Position numbers and translations under genes: made by a program. The notes under the pieces were generated by a model, which was not told the origin of the DNA, did no database searches, and saw nothing but the letters and a program-made list of their open reading frames with translations. Shown one piece after another: positions 47,678 to 58,461 of a stretch of DNA of 64,000 nucleotides. Source of the stretch: Daedaleopsis sinensis (taxonomy: Eukaryota; Basidiomycota; Agaricomycetes; Polyporales; Polyporaceae). The stretch spans positions 1,240,001-1,304,000 of the forward strand of contig CM066303.1 of assembly GCA_033807695.1 (NCBI GenBank). The letters run 5' to 3'. The stretch's first letter is position 1; every line of letters starts with the position of its first letter.

Positions 47678-47907
47678 CAGGCTCCAACACACCGTCGCTT
47701 CGAGTTGAGGGGCTGATCTCGCTGGTAGGGGTGGAGGGAGGAATAATACCTAGTAGCGTAAACGTAAGCTAGATTATTCACAGCGCTACTCAGACTAGAT
47801 CACGTGTGTAGTTTGTTCCCCTCAACTCTCAGCGACGGCTGCCACTAAACACATACAAATATACGGAGCCCGGTCAAATGACGCCCAAAGCGTCCCCCAT
47901 TAGGTTG
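47678..47907 (+). repeat. Left terminal inverted repeat of the Mutator-like element
   Basis: About 230 bp, complementary to 49199-49427 with only a few differences near the inner end. It also holds an internal inverted pair: 47695-47712 and 47818-47835 match at 16 of 18 positions, so each TIR can fold on itself. Confidence 0.9.
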
Positions 47908-49198
47908 GTACAAATACTCTCGGCTACCAAGAACTAAGAATTACGTCAGCGTTCTGATTTGTTAACAGCAGCTCCGCGTCCACCGTGATGGTAAACTAAC
48001 GGTACTATATAAACTTCGACTATGGCTCTGTCCACCAGCGAGACATCGGTTGATTATAAAGATTGGATAATCTGCCACTGGAACTGGACTGAAGTGCAAA
48101 TGAACATCCGAATAAGTCAGTGGCCAGTACTTATACTTACTAGGTAATACTCGCCTCATCGCCATTTCTAAATGGCACACTGCACTTGCCATTGGATCTA
48201 TTGCTAACTCAATAAAACTGTGTCATGGTGCATTATTGTCAACCATCGGAGCAGGAGACTACGGCGCACTGTTTTTTCTTTCAGCAGGTGTTAATAGCAC
48301 TTGTGCGGCTATGCACAAGACTTCAAAAGGGAAGTGCCCTGGTGGGCCCGTCTCTGCCTATGGCATCCATTAGCACTCTCTTATTTTTCCCTCTTGCCTT
48401 GATGTCTTCCTTTCCCCTTTCTCCATAGTTATCCACAAGTCTCGCCCAGGCTGTACCATCCCTCCGAGTCGGTGCCATGTACTCTGCCTGCACGAGAGCT
48501 GGCCTGCTCAGACACACATCACCAGCTGAAATGGTGGTGACAAGCCTCAGCTGCAGCAACTTCTGCTGGCAGCCTGTCAAGTTGGCCCGGACAACTGACG
48601 AGTCCAGAGAGCATACACCGGTGTGACTGCGGCGAGCAGCGAGTCTGAGCTGAGTTGGCCGCTTGCTCCGAGATTAGGGAATTGATATTAATGGTTAACT
48701 CGGTAAACTGGTGGATGACGACATTATTTTGGATGACAATTCTCTATGTCACAGTCCAGGCCGAGCGGCACTGACAGTTTGTGAAATAAGTTAGCAGCCC
48801 TTAGAGCATCTGACTTGGAGTATGTACACTACGTTGTGTTCAAAGGTTTACTATGGCCAGTATTCAGGCTTTCCTTGTGAGGCTATGTCACCAGAACAGA
48901 ATATAGTCACTTAGTAATATTACTAACTAGTACTTACTTACATTCGGAGCCTTCATGGCAGCCTTAGTGCTACTACTATAGCAGTGCGTTCTGTGCCCAG
49001 ATATTGTTGAAATACAGATACTGTACTTCACTCATACCAGTTAAATATACATACATTTGAACAATCCTGAGGCTTGAGTAGCATGGTACTTCTAGCGAAC
49101 CGGGTGTGTAGCGCACGAAGGTGAGTATCACGTCGCCCAGTATGGCAGTCAAGAAACTCTCGCTTGGAGATAATGATTTAGACGCTGAATAAATGCAC

Positions 49199-49427
49199 CT
49201 TCCTAACGGGGACACTTTGGGCGTCATTTGACCGGGCTCCGTATATTTGTATGTGTTTAGTGGCAGCCGTCGCTGAGAGTTGAGGGGAACAAACTACACA
49301 CGTGATCTAGTCTGAGTAGCGCTGTGAATAATCTAGCTTACGTTTACGCTACTAGGTATTATTCCTCCCTCCACCCCTACCAGCGAGATCAGCCCCTCAA
49401 CTCGAAGCGACGGTGTGTTGGAGCCTG
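49199..49427 (-). repeat. Right terminal inverted repeat of the Mutator-like element
   Basis: Inverted partner of 47678-47907. Differences are confined to the inner edge (gtgtcccc versus gcgtccccc). The outer end is immediately followed by the second target-site copy. Confidence 0.9.
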
Positions 49428-49436
49428 GGCCTCATC

Positions 49437-51224
49437 ATGAGGTGTGCATGCGTGATGATGCCCGCTCGCCCTCGGGCGGGCATGCTAGCGGGCATGAGCG
49501 GCCTCCGGTTACTACTTACTCCTGTGCGCCGCTCCTGGGCGGACTCGGAGCGCGTGCATTCCGGACTCTAGCGTTCGATATCGATATCGTGCATCTACTT
49601 ACATGATTCCATCGGACGTCCGACGCTCGACGCTCACGCGGACATGCCGACTGTGACTTATATTAACGTTGCTTCCGTACTGGAGTTCAAGGTACTTTTG
49701 GAAGCTGCGTTATTATGTATGTATGTATGTATGTACGACATTCAGTCGACCGTCTCACCGCGCGCGGGAGAAGTCCGACGTAAGTATCGACACTGACAGG
49801 TCGTGGGCACTGGAGTTGCGAGCGAGACGAGGCCGGGTGCATCGGACTCGGAGTCGCCGAGGGGCACCGGCGACGCTGTCAATTCGGACAGATGCTCACT
49901 ACACAGACCTCACTGCTAGTGCGAGTAATTGGACATAATCATACTTGTGCTTGTGGGCAAGCAATGGCGGTGCACACTGCACGGATCATCGTCTTGGGGT
50001 GTCACGGCGTGCATGTACGTACTTACATACTTACCGGCACCAGGAAGCAGCACGAAGCTTGATGATGCGGCCATGTACTGTATATGTAATGCAAAGGACG
50101 CGCTCGCTCCGATCGAGCGTCGGAGGTCATGTACGGTAAGTATACTTATTGTGCACGCCGTACGTCGTACGTCGACGCGGCCAAGCCCGGACATCGCGGA
50201 CAGAGGGGAGAGCTCAGCCGGGGTACCGGTCCCGGTCCCAGGGTCCGGATCTACTCCGTGCTGCGCTCTGCAGGCTGCGGCTACGGGTGCGGACGACTGA
50301 CGACAGCTGACGACGGACGTACACAGGCGGCAGGCCAAGCTCAGTGCGAGGCCCTAGGCGATAGGGCGTCCATCGATGAGCGTCGGTATGGATTGCGCCA
50401 CCGTCTAGTATATCGAGGCACATTGGGATTGGCGTACAGTGACAGTATAACGAACGAGAGGAGCGCCACGGCGGCAAGCGATGCACTGGTTCATCGGCGC
50501 AGTTCGTGGAGTGGTATGTATTGGCTGCTGCGGGCGCTGAGAGACGGGACTTTCGAGCTCTGCGAGCGAGATTCGACAGGCGGGACTGGTGTGCTGGTAG
50601 AAAATTGGCGAAGGGCGAGACGTTCGGGATGTCAGGCCATTAAGGGAGGAGGCTGATGCAGAAGGAAGTTTGGCCCTATGGTGGTCGGAGTGCGTCAAGT
50701 CATAGTCATTCATATGAGCGCGAGCTTGAATGTCATGGTAGAGTAGAGCGCCGAACAGTTGCAAATGGTTCATGCCGTGGCGTAGGTCAAATGCCTATGG
50801 AGGGAAAGGAAAAATGAATGGCGAGGCCTGGGGTCAACCACAGTGAACATCCAGTCGGGCCGAATGACACTGCTAGCACTGGTCGAGCCAGAAGGAGAAA
50901 GGAGAGAGAGCACAACGCCGGTGTGGGATCCCGCCAACCGCCGCTCGGACCTTGGAGGTTAGGAGACGAGCGTAGCACGCGGGTTCCTCGCTAGTGGTGT
51001 CTAGCTGGCGTTCAACACCAGTGCCTCCGGACATCGGGCCTTGATCTTGATTGCGTGCTTGCGGAGGAGGTGTGTATGCATGTATTGAGCGTGCCGAGTG
51101 TACTTAGCTACCATCGCCGGCGCACAGACGACGATGTGCGCATCGGACATCGGGCGATCCGTCGTCCCCTAGCTCCACGCGGCCGCACACGGAGGTCACA
51201 CGGCTGTCGGGGCGCGCTGGGAGG
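49437..51224. other. Intergenic region with (GTAT)n, no gene seen
   Basis: Contains a (TATG)n microsatellite at 49714-49736 and two perfect 5' splice-site octamers in opposite orientations (50028-50035 minus, 50135-50142 plus). ORFs up to 175 aa have no recognised motif. It includes the 3' flank of VPS36. Confidence 0.5.
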
Positions 51225-53573
51225 CTACTCCTGCCCGTCCCAGACATAGCCGCGGAAGATGTTCACCCACCAGCGCACCTCACCACCTTCACCTGCCGCC
51301 CACGACGCCTCGCCGCCGACACCGGCACCGGCGCCGGAGGAGGCGAAGAGGGCGACGCCGGGGCCGCCGTCGTCCCTGCAGATCTCGCCGTCCATCTCGA
51401 CCTCGGCGACCATCTCTTGTGTAAGACCGATCGGCAGGTCCTCCTCTTGCGCAATCTCGACAGTCGTGCGAGGCCCGACTGTTGGCGTTTGAGAGTGCGG
51501 GTCTGGTCAGCGTGCGGTACGAAGCATGCAAGGGGGGCCAGGCGGAATGAGTGATGATGGAAGCGAAGGGGGCGGGGACGCCGGACAGTAGCCCGGAAGG
51601 AATAGTGGGGAAGAGAGAAAGCGTAGTCGAACTGAGAACATACACACGAGAAGACACACACCTAACGTGAGCAGTCCCACGAGTCTCGATGCGAACGCGG
51701 CACTGCCATATGGGGGCGTATGGAGCACCGAGAGACCCGAGGCTGCGAAGGTACGCGTTCGGATGGGCGGTAGCGTGAAGCTAGGGACGTGGGGCAGCAC
51801 CTGCAAGAACGTCGCTGGCGGGATCAACGCTGCAAGCGATATCAGTCAGCGTGTTTCCCAGAGCACACTCCTGAAGATAGAAGCGGGTGGACATAACGAG
51901 AAAACGGCACCCACCGACTCCGCGGGCGCGGTTCCAGCCGCCCCACACCTCGTCCAGCGCAATGATGCCGCGCTTGCGCATCATGCCCGCGCCGCCCTTC
52001 GCCCCAGACCCTTCGAGAACGCCCGCGAGCTCTTTCGCGAGTTCTTCGTACCATTTGCGCTCGTCCTGGAGCATGTCCTGCGTGACGGGTGCGTTCACCA
52101 TCTGCAGTCCGAGCTGCGCGAGTGAGGAACGAATGAATGTCGCCTCCTCGGGCTCCACAGCCTGTGTCGACAGCGTCGCGGGGGGCGACCCTGGTGATAT
52201 TCCCGGGATGATAGATATTGCTGGTGTTGAGACGGCCGTGAGTCGCTCGTTCAGATCCTGAGCCAGCTTCACCATATCCTTCCACTTGACCATCAGTGCT
52301 TCGAGGTCTGCGAGCGCGTCTTCCATATTCGACTGGGAGGTCGCTGCAGTCGTCTCTACGGATCGAAGGATGCCATCTGGAAGCATCCGCTGTCAATTCC
52401 AGCATAGTACTGGAAGTACAGAACTCGGAGATACTCACTGATTCCCGAGCGGCCTAGATGTCGTGAAGATGGCCCAGCGGCATCTGTGTGTGCTGGTGCG
52501 CTAACAGCCGCTTTGCTCTATATCGAGGGACGCGCCTCAGTAAGAGGAGAGTCGCAGACATCGCATCACACGCACCTCCCAAGCCTTGCCAAGTAGGCTT
52601 CTTCTGAGGACGCTATAGAACGGCTTGTCGCCGCCCTTACGGAAGCTGATCCTGATCATTCGCTTCTCAGGTGTGTCGTCGTCAGAAGACCATTCATCCT
52701 CGTCAGGAGCAGGGGTGGCCGAGCGAGAGGCCGGTGCGGACTTTGCGGGAGGGTGGGACGAAGCGACTGACAGCGAAGGCTTGCGCGGGAGTCTCGTCCC
52801 GCAGATCTCACATTCCGTGAGGAGGGAGCTGTTCAGGAAGGTGCAGGCTATGCAAGCTACTTCATTTGAGTTGCTCGCGAGAACGGGAGGCGCAGGCACT
52901 GGCGGGGAAGGAGAAGGGGAAGTTGATATCGCGAGCCGGCTGAGGGCCAGCGACGACGATGGAAGAGACAATGAGAGGGAATGAGAAGCAGATGAGGCCT
53001 TCGATCGAATGTTGATGGGTGCCTTCATCGATGCTCTGGGGACACCGCATAACGAGCAGGCCAGCGATGCAGAAGATGTGAGGCCGATCGGATTGCGATT
53101 ACTGCAGACTTCGCATTCCCAGTACTCAACTTCGCTCGAAGTCACTGGTCTCCCGGCAGTTTGGCTGATGTTGGTCGCTACATCTGATGGTTTCAAGACC
53201 AGTCTCGAAGGTGGTGGGTGAAGATACAGTGTGATCTTTGGTGAGCTTGTGAAGAGACCAGCATAGTGTTCTGTTCTAGCGATGTGGGCGAGGTCTAAAG
53301 AGAAGGATCGAGAGAACGAATGAGCACTGTCGATGTAGAACAGTCGGTGAGTGGTAGCGTGAATTGTCCCCAGTTGATGATGGGGTGCTTTCTGAGGGCT
53401 GTGATTATGAATGGATAAGACACTTGGCCAAGGGACCATCGCTGAGCGCTGAGTACCCACCCGTCGTATATTCCGACATTATCTTGCGAGCATAGCAGCA
53501 CTTCGTCTTCATAGAGTAAAGCAGGAACCGGGATAGTTCCGTCAACATTGCTGGTGTAACGCTTCAAGCTCAT
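51225..53573 (-). CDS. VPS36: ESCRT-II subunit VPS36
   Basis: Endosomal sorting protein that binds phosphoinositide and ubiquitin through its GLUE domain and delivers cargo to multivesicular bodies with Vps22 and Vps25. Six exons on the minus strand: 53573..53461, 53398..52576, 52517..52439, 52376..51915, 51829..51662, 51478..51225; 632 aa. Order: LLYEDEVLLCSQDNVGIYDG and HATTHRLFYIDS (first half of the GLUE PH fold); an NZF zinc finger with WECEVC and CSLCG (Cys at about 133, 136, 152, 155); a second NZF with CIAC and CEIC (about 220-237); FRKGGDKPFYSVLRRSL completing GLUE; then helical DALADLEALMVKWKDMVKLA and the EAP30 winged helices ALDEVWGGWNRARGVALIPP and GLTQEMVAEVEMDG. Two NZF inserts are as in yeast Vps36. 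Intron 5 is 183 bp. Confidence 0.95.
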
Positions 53574-56312
53574 ACTGTATGAAGCAGACGTCGTCGACAC
53601 CTAGCACACGACCCTGAAGCTTGTTGATCAGATCTGAGGATATTGAAGTTGAGGACATTTAAGACAACTTACTCGCTCTCGGAAGTCACCTTAGAGACCT
53701 CTTCTAATATGCTCTATGCTACAAACAAACTATCAGCGGCTACTTGAATTGAAGAAGTACAAGCGTACCAACGTCCTCTAGTGCCAAGATATCCTTGGGT
53801 ATTTTCTGCGCGGAGATGTGATGTTAACTTGCAGTTCTACAACATCTGTAATGTCATCACTAGTCTAGGAAGCGTAGTGAGTCTACTTACAAGCTATGAT
53901 GAAGGCTATTGTGGCGTGCGCTGCGCACTTATGTTTCGTCGTCGCCGTCGCTGAGCAAGAGCATGCACCGTCATGTTGGGCGTCTTCAGCTCCTTGTCGG
54001 GCCGGGCGGGATGGCCCGCAGCTTGCCTCGAGGCTACTCAACGCCGGGCGTTTATTGCGGGTGCTATTCCTGTGCTCTCCAAATACCGCTTGCTTCCTGC
54101 TGATTGAGCCATCCGGCCGGTATATCAGTGATTACTGTAGGACAGTGTGATATTTTTAAAAGCTATGCCAGGTGTTACGTTCAATACGAGCGGTTCACAT
54201 GAATCGTGTGGTCGCTAACTCGGTCGTGTGACCCGCCCAATATGATTTACTTACAAGTTTTTATTGCAGTCATTTATTACTATTATTCAACAGGCTACAT
54301 ATTGTGACACTGGCACTACTTCCCATACTATGGCTGGCACTGATGACGCCTAGTAGTAGGGATTCATAGCCACGGTATTGTTTCTGGAACTGATGCATGA
54401 GATCGCAGAGACCGGGTTTCGCACCATGTCAGGTATACAATCATCTACACCGTATGGTATAAGCATGTAATTAATTTTTGCAGCTGGGCAGTTGAGCGGC
54501 AAGTGGCACACACTAGCAAGACGGAAAATCCCACCCGACGCAAGGCGCGTGAAGTGAGTTATGATTGGTCGGTGACCAGCCTTTCCTATTGGTCGTAATA
54601 GCATCCAACGGCACCAGATACTTATTAATCTACTCCTGTAGTACTTTGGTGTGGAAGCCCGACGAATAGTCGAAGATCAGGCTTTTCAGGACTTGGCGCG
54701 AGCTCCCAGGGACAGCACTATACATCGCAGATGTATTGTATGGCTATCCGATTGAATGTCTGACGGTACCCTCAGTGAGGTTCTTCAAATTGAAGAGCAT
54801 ATCAACAGGCCGGACTTGGTCCAAGAATTATCCGTGGCCGCTCGGTATGGTTTGTCCGATTGGCTCGATACCGCGCTTTTACTATTCCAATAGCGTCCGA
54901 CCTTCGCCAGCAGTGTCTTCTCGGCCTCCTATTGGAAGTTAGTTCTAAGAGGGTAGCAAAGAGTATGAATGTGGAAGAACTCGCGCGACATTCGCTGAAT
55001 GTCTAGTTGCTAAACATCGTGCCCACCTTCTATGGAGTACGCAGACTCGTGTCGATGTTCATGTGATACGGTCCGGCTCTTTGTATCTTCGAAGCTCGGT
55101 GTTCAATAACTGAATACACCCGACTGGATGTCGTCAATTCTCTTTCCCCGGCAGGTGTCCGGCATAGTCGACGCGGCGTGTCCACGCGGCGGACGTGGAG
55201 TCGAGCACCAGAGCCGCCTCACTTGCACTTTCGGTGGAGCAAAGTGCGTACTGGGGTACAAACGACAATGCATCCGCGCTGGCAGCGCAAGATGCGAGTG
55301 CCGGGCCCACAAAGCTAGTCAAGCATGGTGTCAATCTGGTGTAGCAATCTACCAAAAGCACGTTCTGAGAGTGAGTCCTGTGGTAGCCGTGTGCTTGCCC
55401 CACCTAACTACTCCTCTCACGACTACGTCCCACATGACATCACTTACTGGTCGTTTTCCCTTGCTGGCGGAATGCAATCACACCATAGACTCGGCTATGA
55501 CGGACATCCCATTTGTAGTCCTACAACCGACCGCGCATGTACAGTCCCAACTGCGTGCCCCCGAACATACGTTACTTATACATATACATACGATGCGAAT
55601 GGAAGTCGTGGAATGTGGAAGTGCCGATATGAGCTCTAGTAAGATACATTCATGCCGATGTGGAGTATGCGTGTGTGCACCGACGCAAAGGACGCACGGC
55701 CCGACCACCCAGCAACTTCGGCGACGAGCCGCGCGTCGAGAGTCGAGCGGGGTGGGCCGGGTACCCGGCCTTGTACGTCGCGAGTCGAGAGCCGTGAGTG
55801 ATGAACCGTGTGCCGTGAGCCGTGCGTGAGTGCGTGAGCGCGGCGGCGAGCCGCCAGCGATGATCGTGCGGTCGGGGATGGTGCGTTGAGCCTGCAGGCC
55901 AGGAACAGGTCACATGTCAGCCAGCTCCGCCCGGACAGTCTGAGAGCGACAAGGGTCAGGGAACGTCACCCGTGTGAGCGCACCAGCGGCACCGGGCCCT
56001 CAGTGGGAAGGTGCGTGCGAGTCCCGAGGGGCGCAGGGTAGCGCACTGGGAACGCGCTGCGCGGGGAGGGAAGGCAGCGCGCCAACGGTGGGAAGCCCTG
56101 TCCGACCTTGGGGTATGCGCCCCCACGCCACCTTCCTCCTAGCAAACGCTTGCGTCACGCCGCCTGCAAACGCAGGCGGACGTCGGCGCTGGCCCGAAGC
56201 AAAGGTTTGTGTCGCACGGGAGCAGCGCGGTCGACACAACGAGACTGGGAGCAAGAGCATGAAAATGAGGGCACTCACAATTAGTGCGGACGAGTACAGT
56301 ATCGATGGTGAA
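53574..56312. other. 2.7-kb intergenic region, no gene seen
   Basis: No ORF here has recognised domains or a plausible exon chain. A stretch around 55740-55840 is built from gtgag/gcgtgag and gtcgaga-like short repeats. It contains the VPS36 promoter (53574 onward) and the 3' flank of the membrane-protein gene. Confidence 0.5.
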
Positions 56313-58461
56313 TCACCGGGAGAGCGCAGAGCGCAGAGAGCTGCGCTCCTCGTCAGACGTCCGCTGTGGCACTCCCTCCTCCATGCCCCCGGACGGCGCT
56401 ACGTCTTGCTGTGGTAGGGGTATCAGCGGCGGCGCTTGAGACGCAAACGACGGTGGACGGTCAGAGTATCCGCTGCGCTGCGAGTGTGCATCGGAGTTCG
56501 CTCTTGAGCGCGTGGATGGAGAGTTCGTGGCGTAAACGCCTCTCGATCCTGAACCGTTCGTATGCCTTGGTACCGGTGATGTGCTCACCGGTGCGGATGA
56601 GGTTGCTACTGGCGAGTACCCGGCGAGGATAGCGGGGATCGGGGACGAGATCGCGATGGAGAAGGAGGGGGGAGCGAAGTAGTCATCAAGCCCATCCTCT
56701 GGTAGAGGCGGTGGCGTAGGAGGTGGTCGGTCAGCGTACGAGATGTCTTCCCCTTGAGCAGGTATCCGTGGGGGCGCCCACGGTACGGGCGAGGTCGACG
56801 ACAGCAATGACACTGTTTGTTCGACTGGCGGGGAGTATGGTGGTGGTGGTGCGGGGACGACGGTCCCCGGGAAGTATCGAGGTACGAAAGGGACCGGACC
56901 CTGCATGGGCGGGCTATCCTCGGAGCCATCAGTGTGGAACGACTCGCTGTCGAAGTCGGGATTTGAGCGATTTTGGGAGCGTCGGTAACGGCGGTCCCGA
57001 CGCGCTGCGCGCAGACGCCGTCGATAGATGCTGATCGCCAGCGAAAGCGATAACACCGCGAGCAGTCCTACGCTACCGCCGACAGCGCCCGCAAAGGTCG
57101 CGACGTTGTGCGCTTTTGACTGGGTGGCGGACCTGGACATGTCGAGGGCGGGAGGAGAAAACAGTGCGGCGACGTTGTAAGGAGGGCGGATGGCAGGAGG
57201 GTCAAGAAGGGGGGCAAGTTCAAGCAGTGGAGTACATAACCAGCGAGCGAATCAAGGGCCAGTGAGATATTCGGACGTTCCAGCGAATAGGATAATTCGG
57301 TTCGTGAGTGAATGGTAGCGTCCCGAAATACAAGCGGGAATTATACGCACAAGTTGGTAGTCCCGGGACCAGCGGTTGGCGCCGTGCTCCCAGTACCTGA
57401 TCCCGTTTCTTGCGCTCCAGGGGCATTGCTTGTAGAAGAAACAGGTGACACGCTCGCGCCTCCTCCGTCAGCAATGCTCTCGTGTGTATAGACGATGTAA
57501 TCCAAGAGGAGGACAGAATCCGGTCCGATCTCTATCGTCAGAGAGTGCGGCGCCTCCGTCAACCCGGTATGCCCAAAAACCAGTTGTGAAGGTAGGTATC
57601 CCGATGCAGCCGCTGAACCAGCATGTTGGTAAGTCACAGCGGGGTGCGAGTCCAGCGCGAACGTGAGATTCATGAACGTCGGCGTCGAGTTTGCGGGGGC
57701 GGCTCCGAGCGGAATCAGGGCGTAGACGTATACTGCGGATCCTGTAGCCAGTCATCAGCACCCCGACAGCTTGATCCAATCGCAAGGCTGTCCTTCTTCG
57801 CCCCGTGATTGGCATGTATGATCCACGTACCGGTAAAATTGAACTGGGCAGAAACGGGGAAGTCTACGAATCCTGCGTCATCGCTATCGAAATGGGGAGT
57901 GAAGAATGGATTTGCTGAGGTATCGGTGGTCGGAGCCTGCCTCCTGGCTGAACGCGACCGCGGAGTAGATGTTAAACTCCTCCGGTTCCTGCTCCCGCCG
58001 CCGTGACGATCCTTCTTGTCCTCCTGATCGCTATCCTCTTCGTCGCTGTCATCGTCGTCGCCCGCATCGTTCTTTCCACTGCTATCACTTGTTGCCGAAG
58101 GAGACGGCTGGATGGCATGGGTGTCAGAAGTCTGAGGAACATCGTCGTCATCGACAATGGGAATGATGTGCGTTCCATCGTGCCATGTGCCCTGGAATGC
58201 AATGGAAGAACTGGGTGCCAAACAAGTAGAGCATGGGACGGACGATGAATGCCAAGACGACGCGGGAGTATATGCTATCGACGTGGACTCGTCGTCAACA
58301 GTAACGTTCACAGAGCCAGCGTGGGTAAGTGAGAAAGGGAGGAGGAACGGCAGTATGGGAGGCGAGAGGAGCAACGATATCCATGTCGGGCGGGATTTGC
58401 GACGGATTGGGCTGGCGCTATCGTCAGTACCAAGTATCCCCCGAGCAGATGCGTCAAGCAA
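56313..58461 (-). CDS. Orphan S/T-rich single-pass membrane protein, receptor-like topology
   Basis: Unrecognised function; the architecture recurs in Agaricomycetes. Three exons on the minus strand, 58461..57831, 57741..57347, 57119..56313, giving 610 aa. A basic N-terminus followed by LLLSPPILPFLLPFSL acts as signal peptide or anchor. The ectodomain has two conserved-looking blocks: VNVTVDDESTSIAYTPASSW with a Cys pair (SVPCSTCL) and AFQGTWHDGTHIIPI; then, after an acidic and basic spacer, FNFTGSAVYVYALIPLG, FMNLTFALDS and GPDSVLLLDYIVYTHES, resembling a beta-sandwich. An S/T/G-rich stalk leads to one TM helix (about residues 351-375, GGSVGLLAVLSLSLAISIY) followed by basic RRRLRAARRDRRYRR and a long proline-rich cytosolic tail. 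Topology suggests a cell-surface sensor or adhesin. Only the topology is seen; the role is inference. Confidence 0.75.

Larger units (their letters stand above)
47669..49436. mobile_element. Non-autonomous TIR DNA transposon, Mutator-like (MULE/MITE), 1750 bp
   Basis: The element proper is 47678..49427. It begins CAGGCTCCAACACACC and ends with the exact complement GGTGTGTTGGAGCCTG. The terminal inverted repeats run about 230 bp (47678-47907 and 49199-49427) and are nearly identical. A 9-bp direct duplication, ggcctcatc, flanks it at 47669-47677 and 49428-49436. Long TIRs with a 9-bp duplication are the hallmark of the Mutator superfamily. If one more base pair is assigned to the TIR the duplication reads as 7 bp, so the boundary has a one-base ambiguity. 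The 1.29-kb interior has no ORF above about 85 aa and no transposase motif, so movement would need a transposase supplied from elsewhere. The near-perfect TIRs and intact duplication argue for recent insertion. Confidence 0.9.

Noticed and set aside
47678..49427. Classifying the TIR element as hAT from its CAGG start
   Set aside because: hAT elements make 8-bp duplications; here an 8-bp reading does not match on both sides, while 9 bp does, and TIRs of 230 bp favour the Mutator group.
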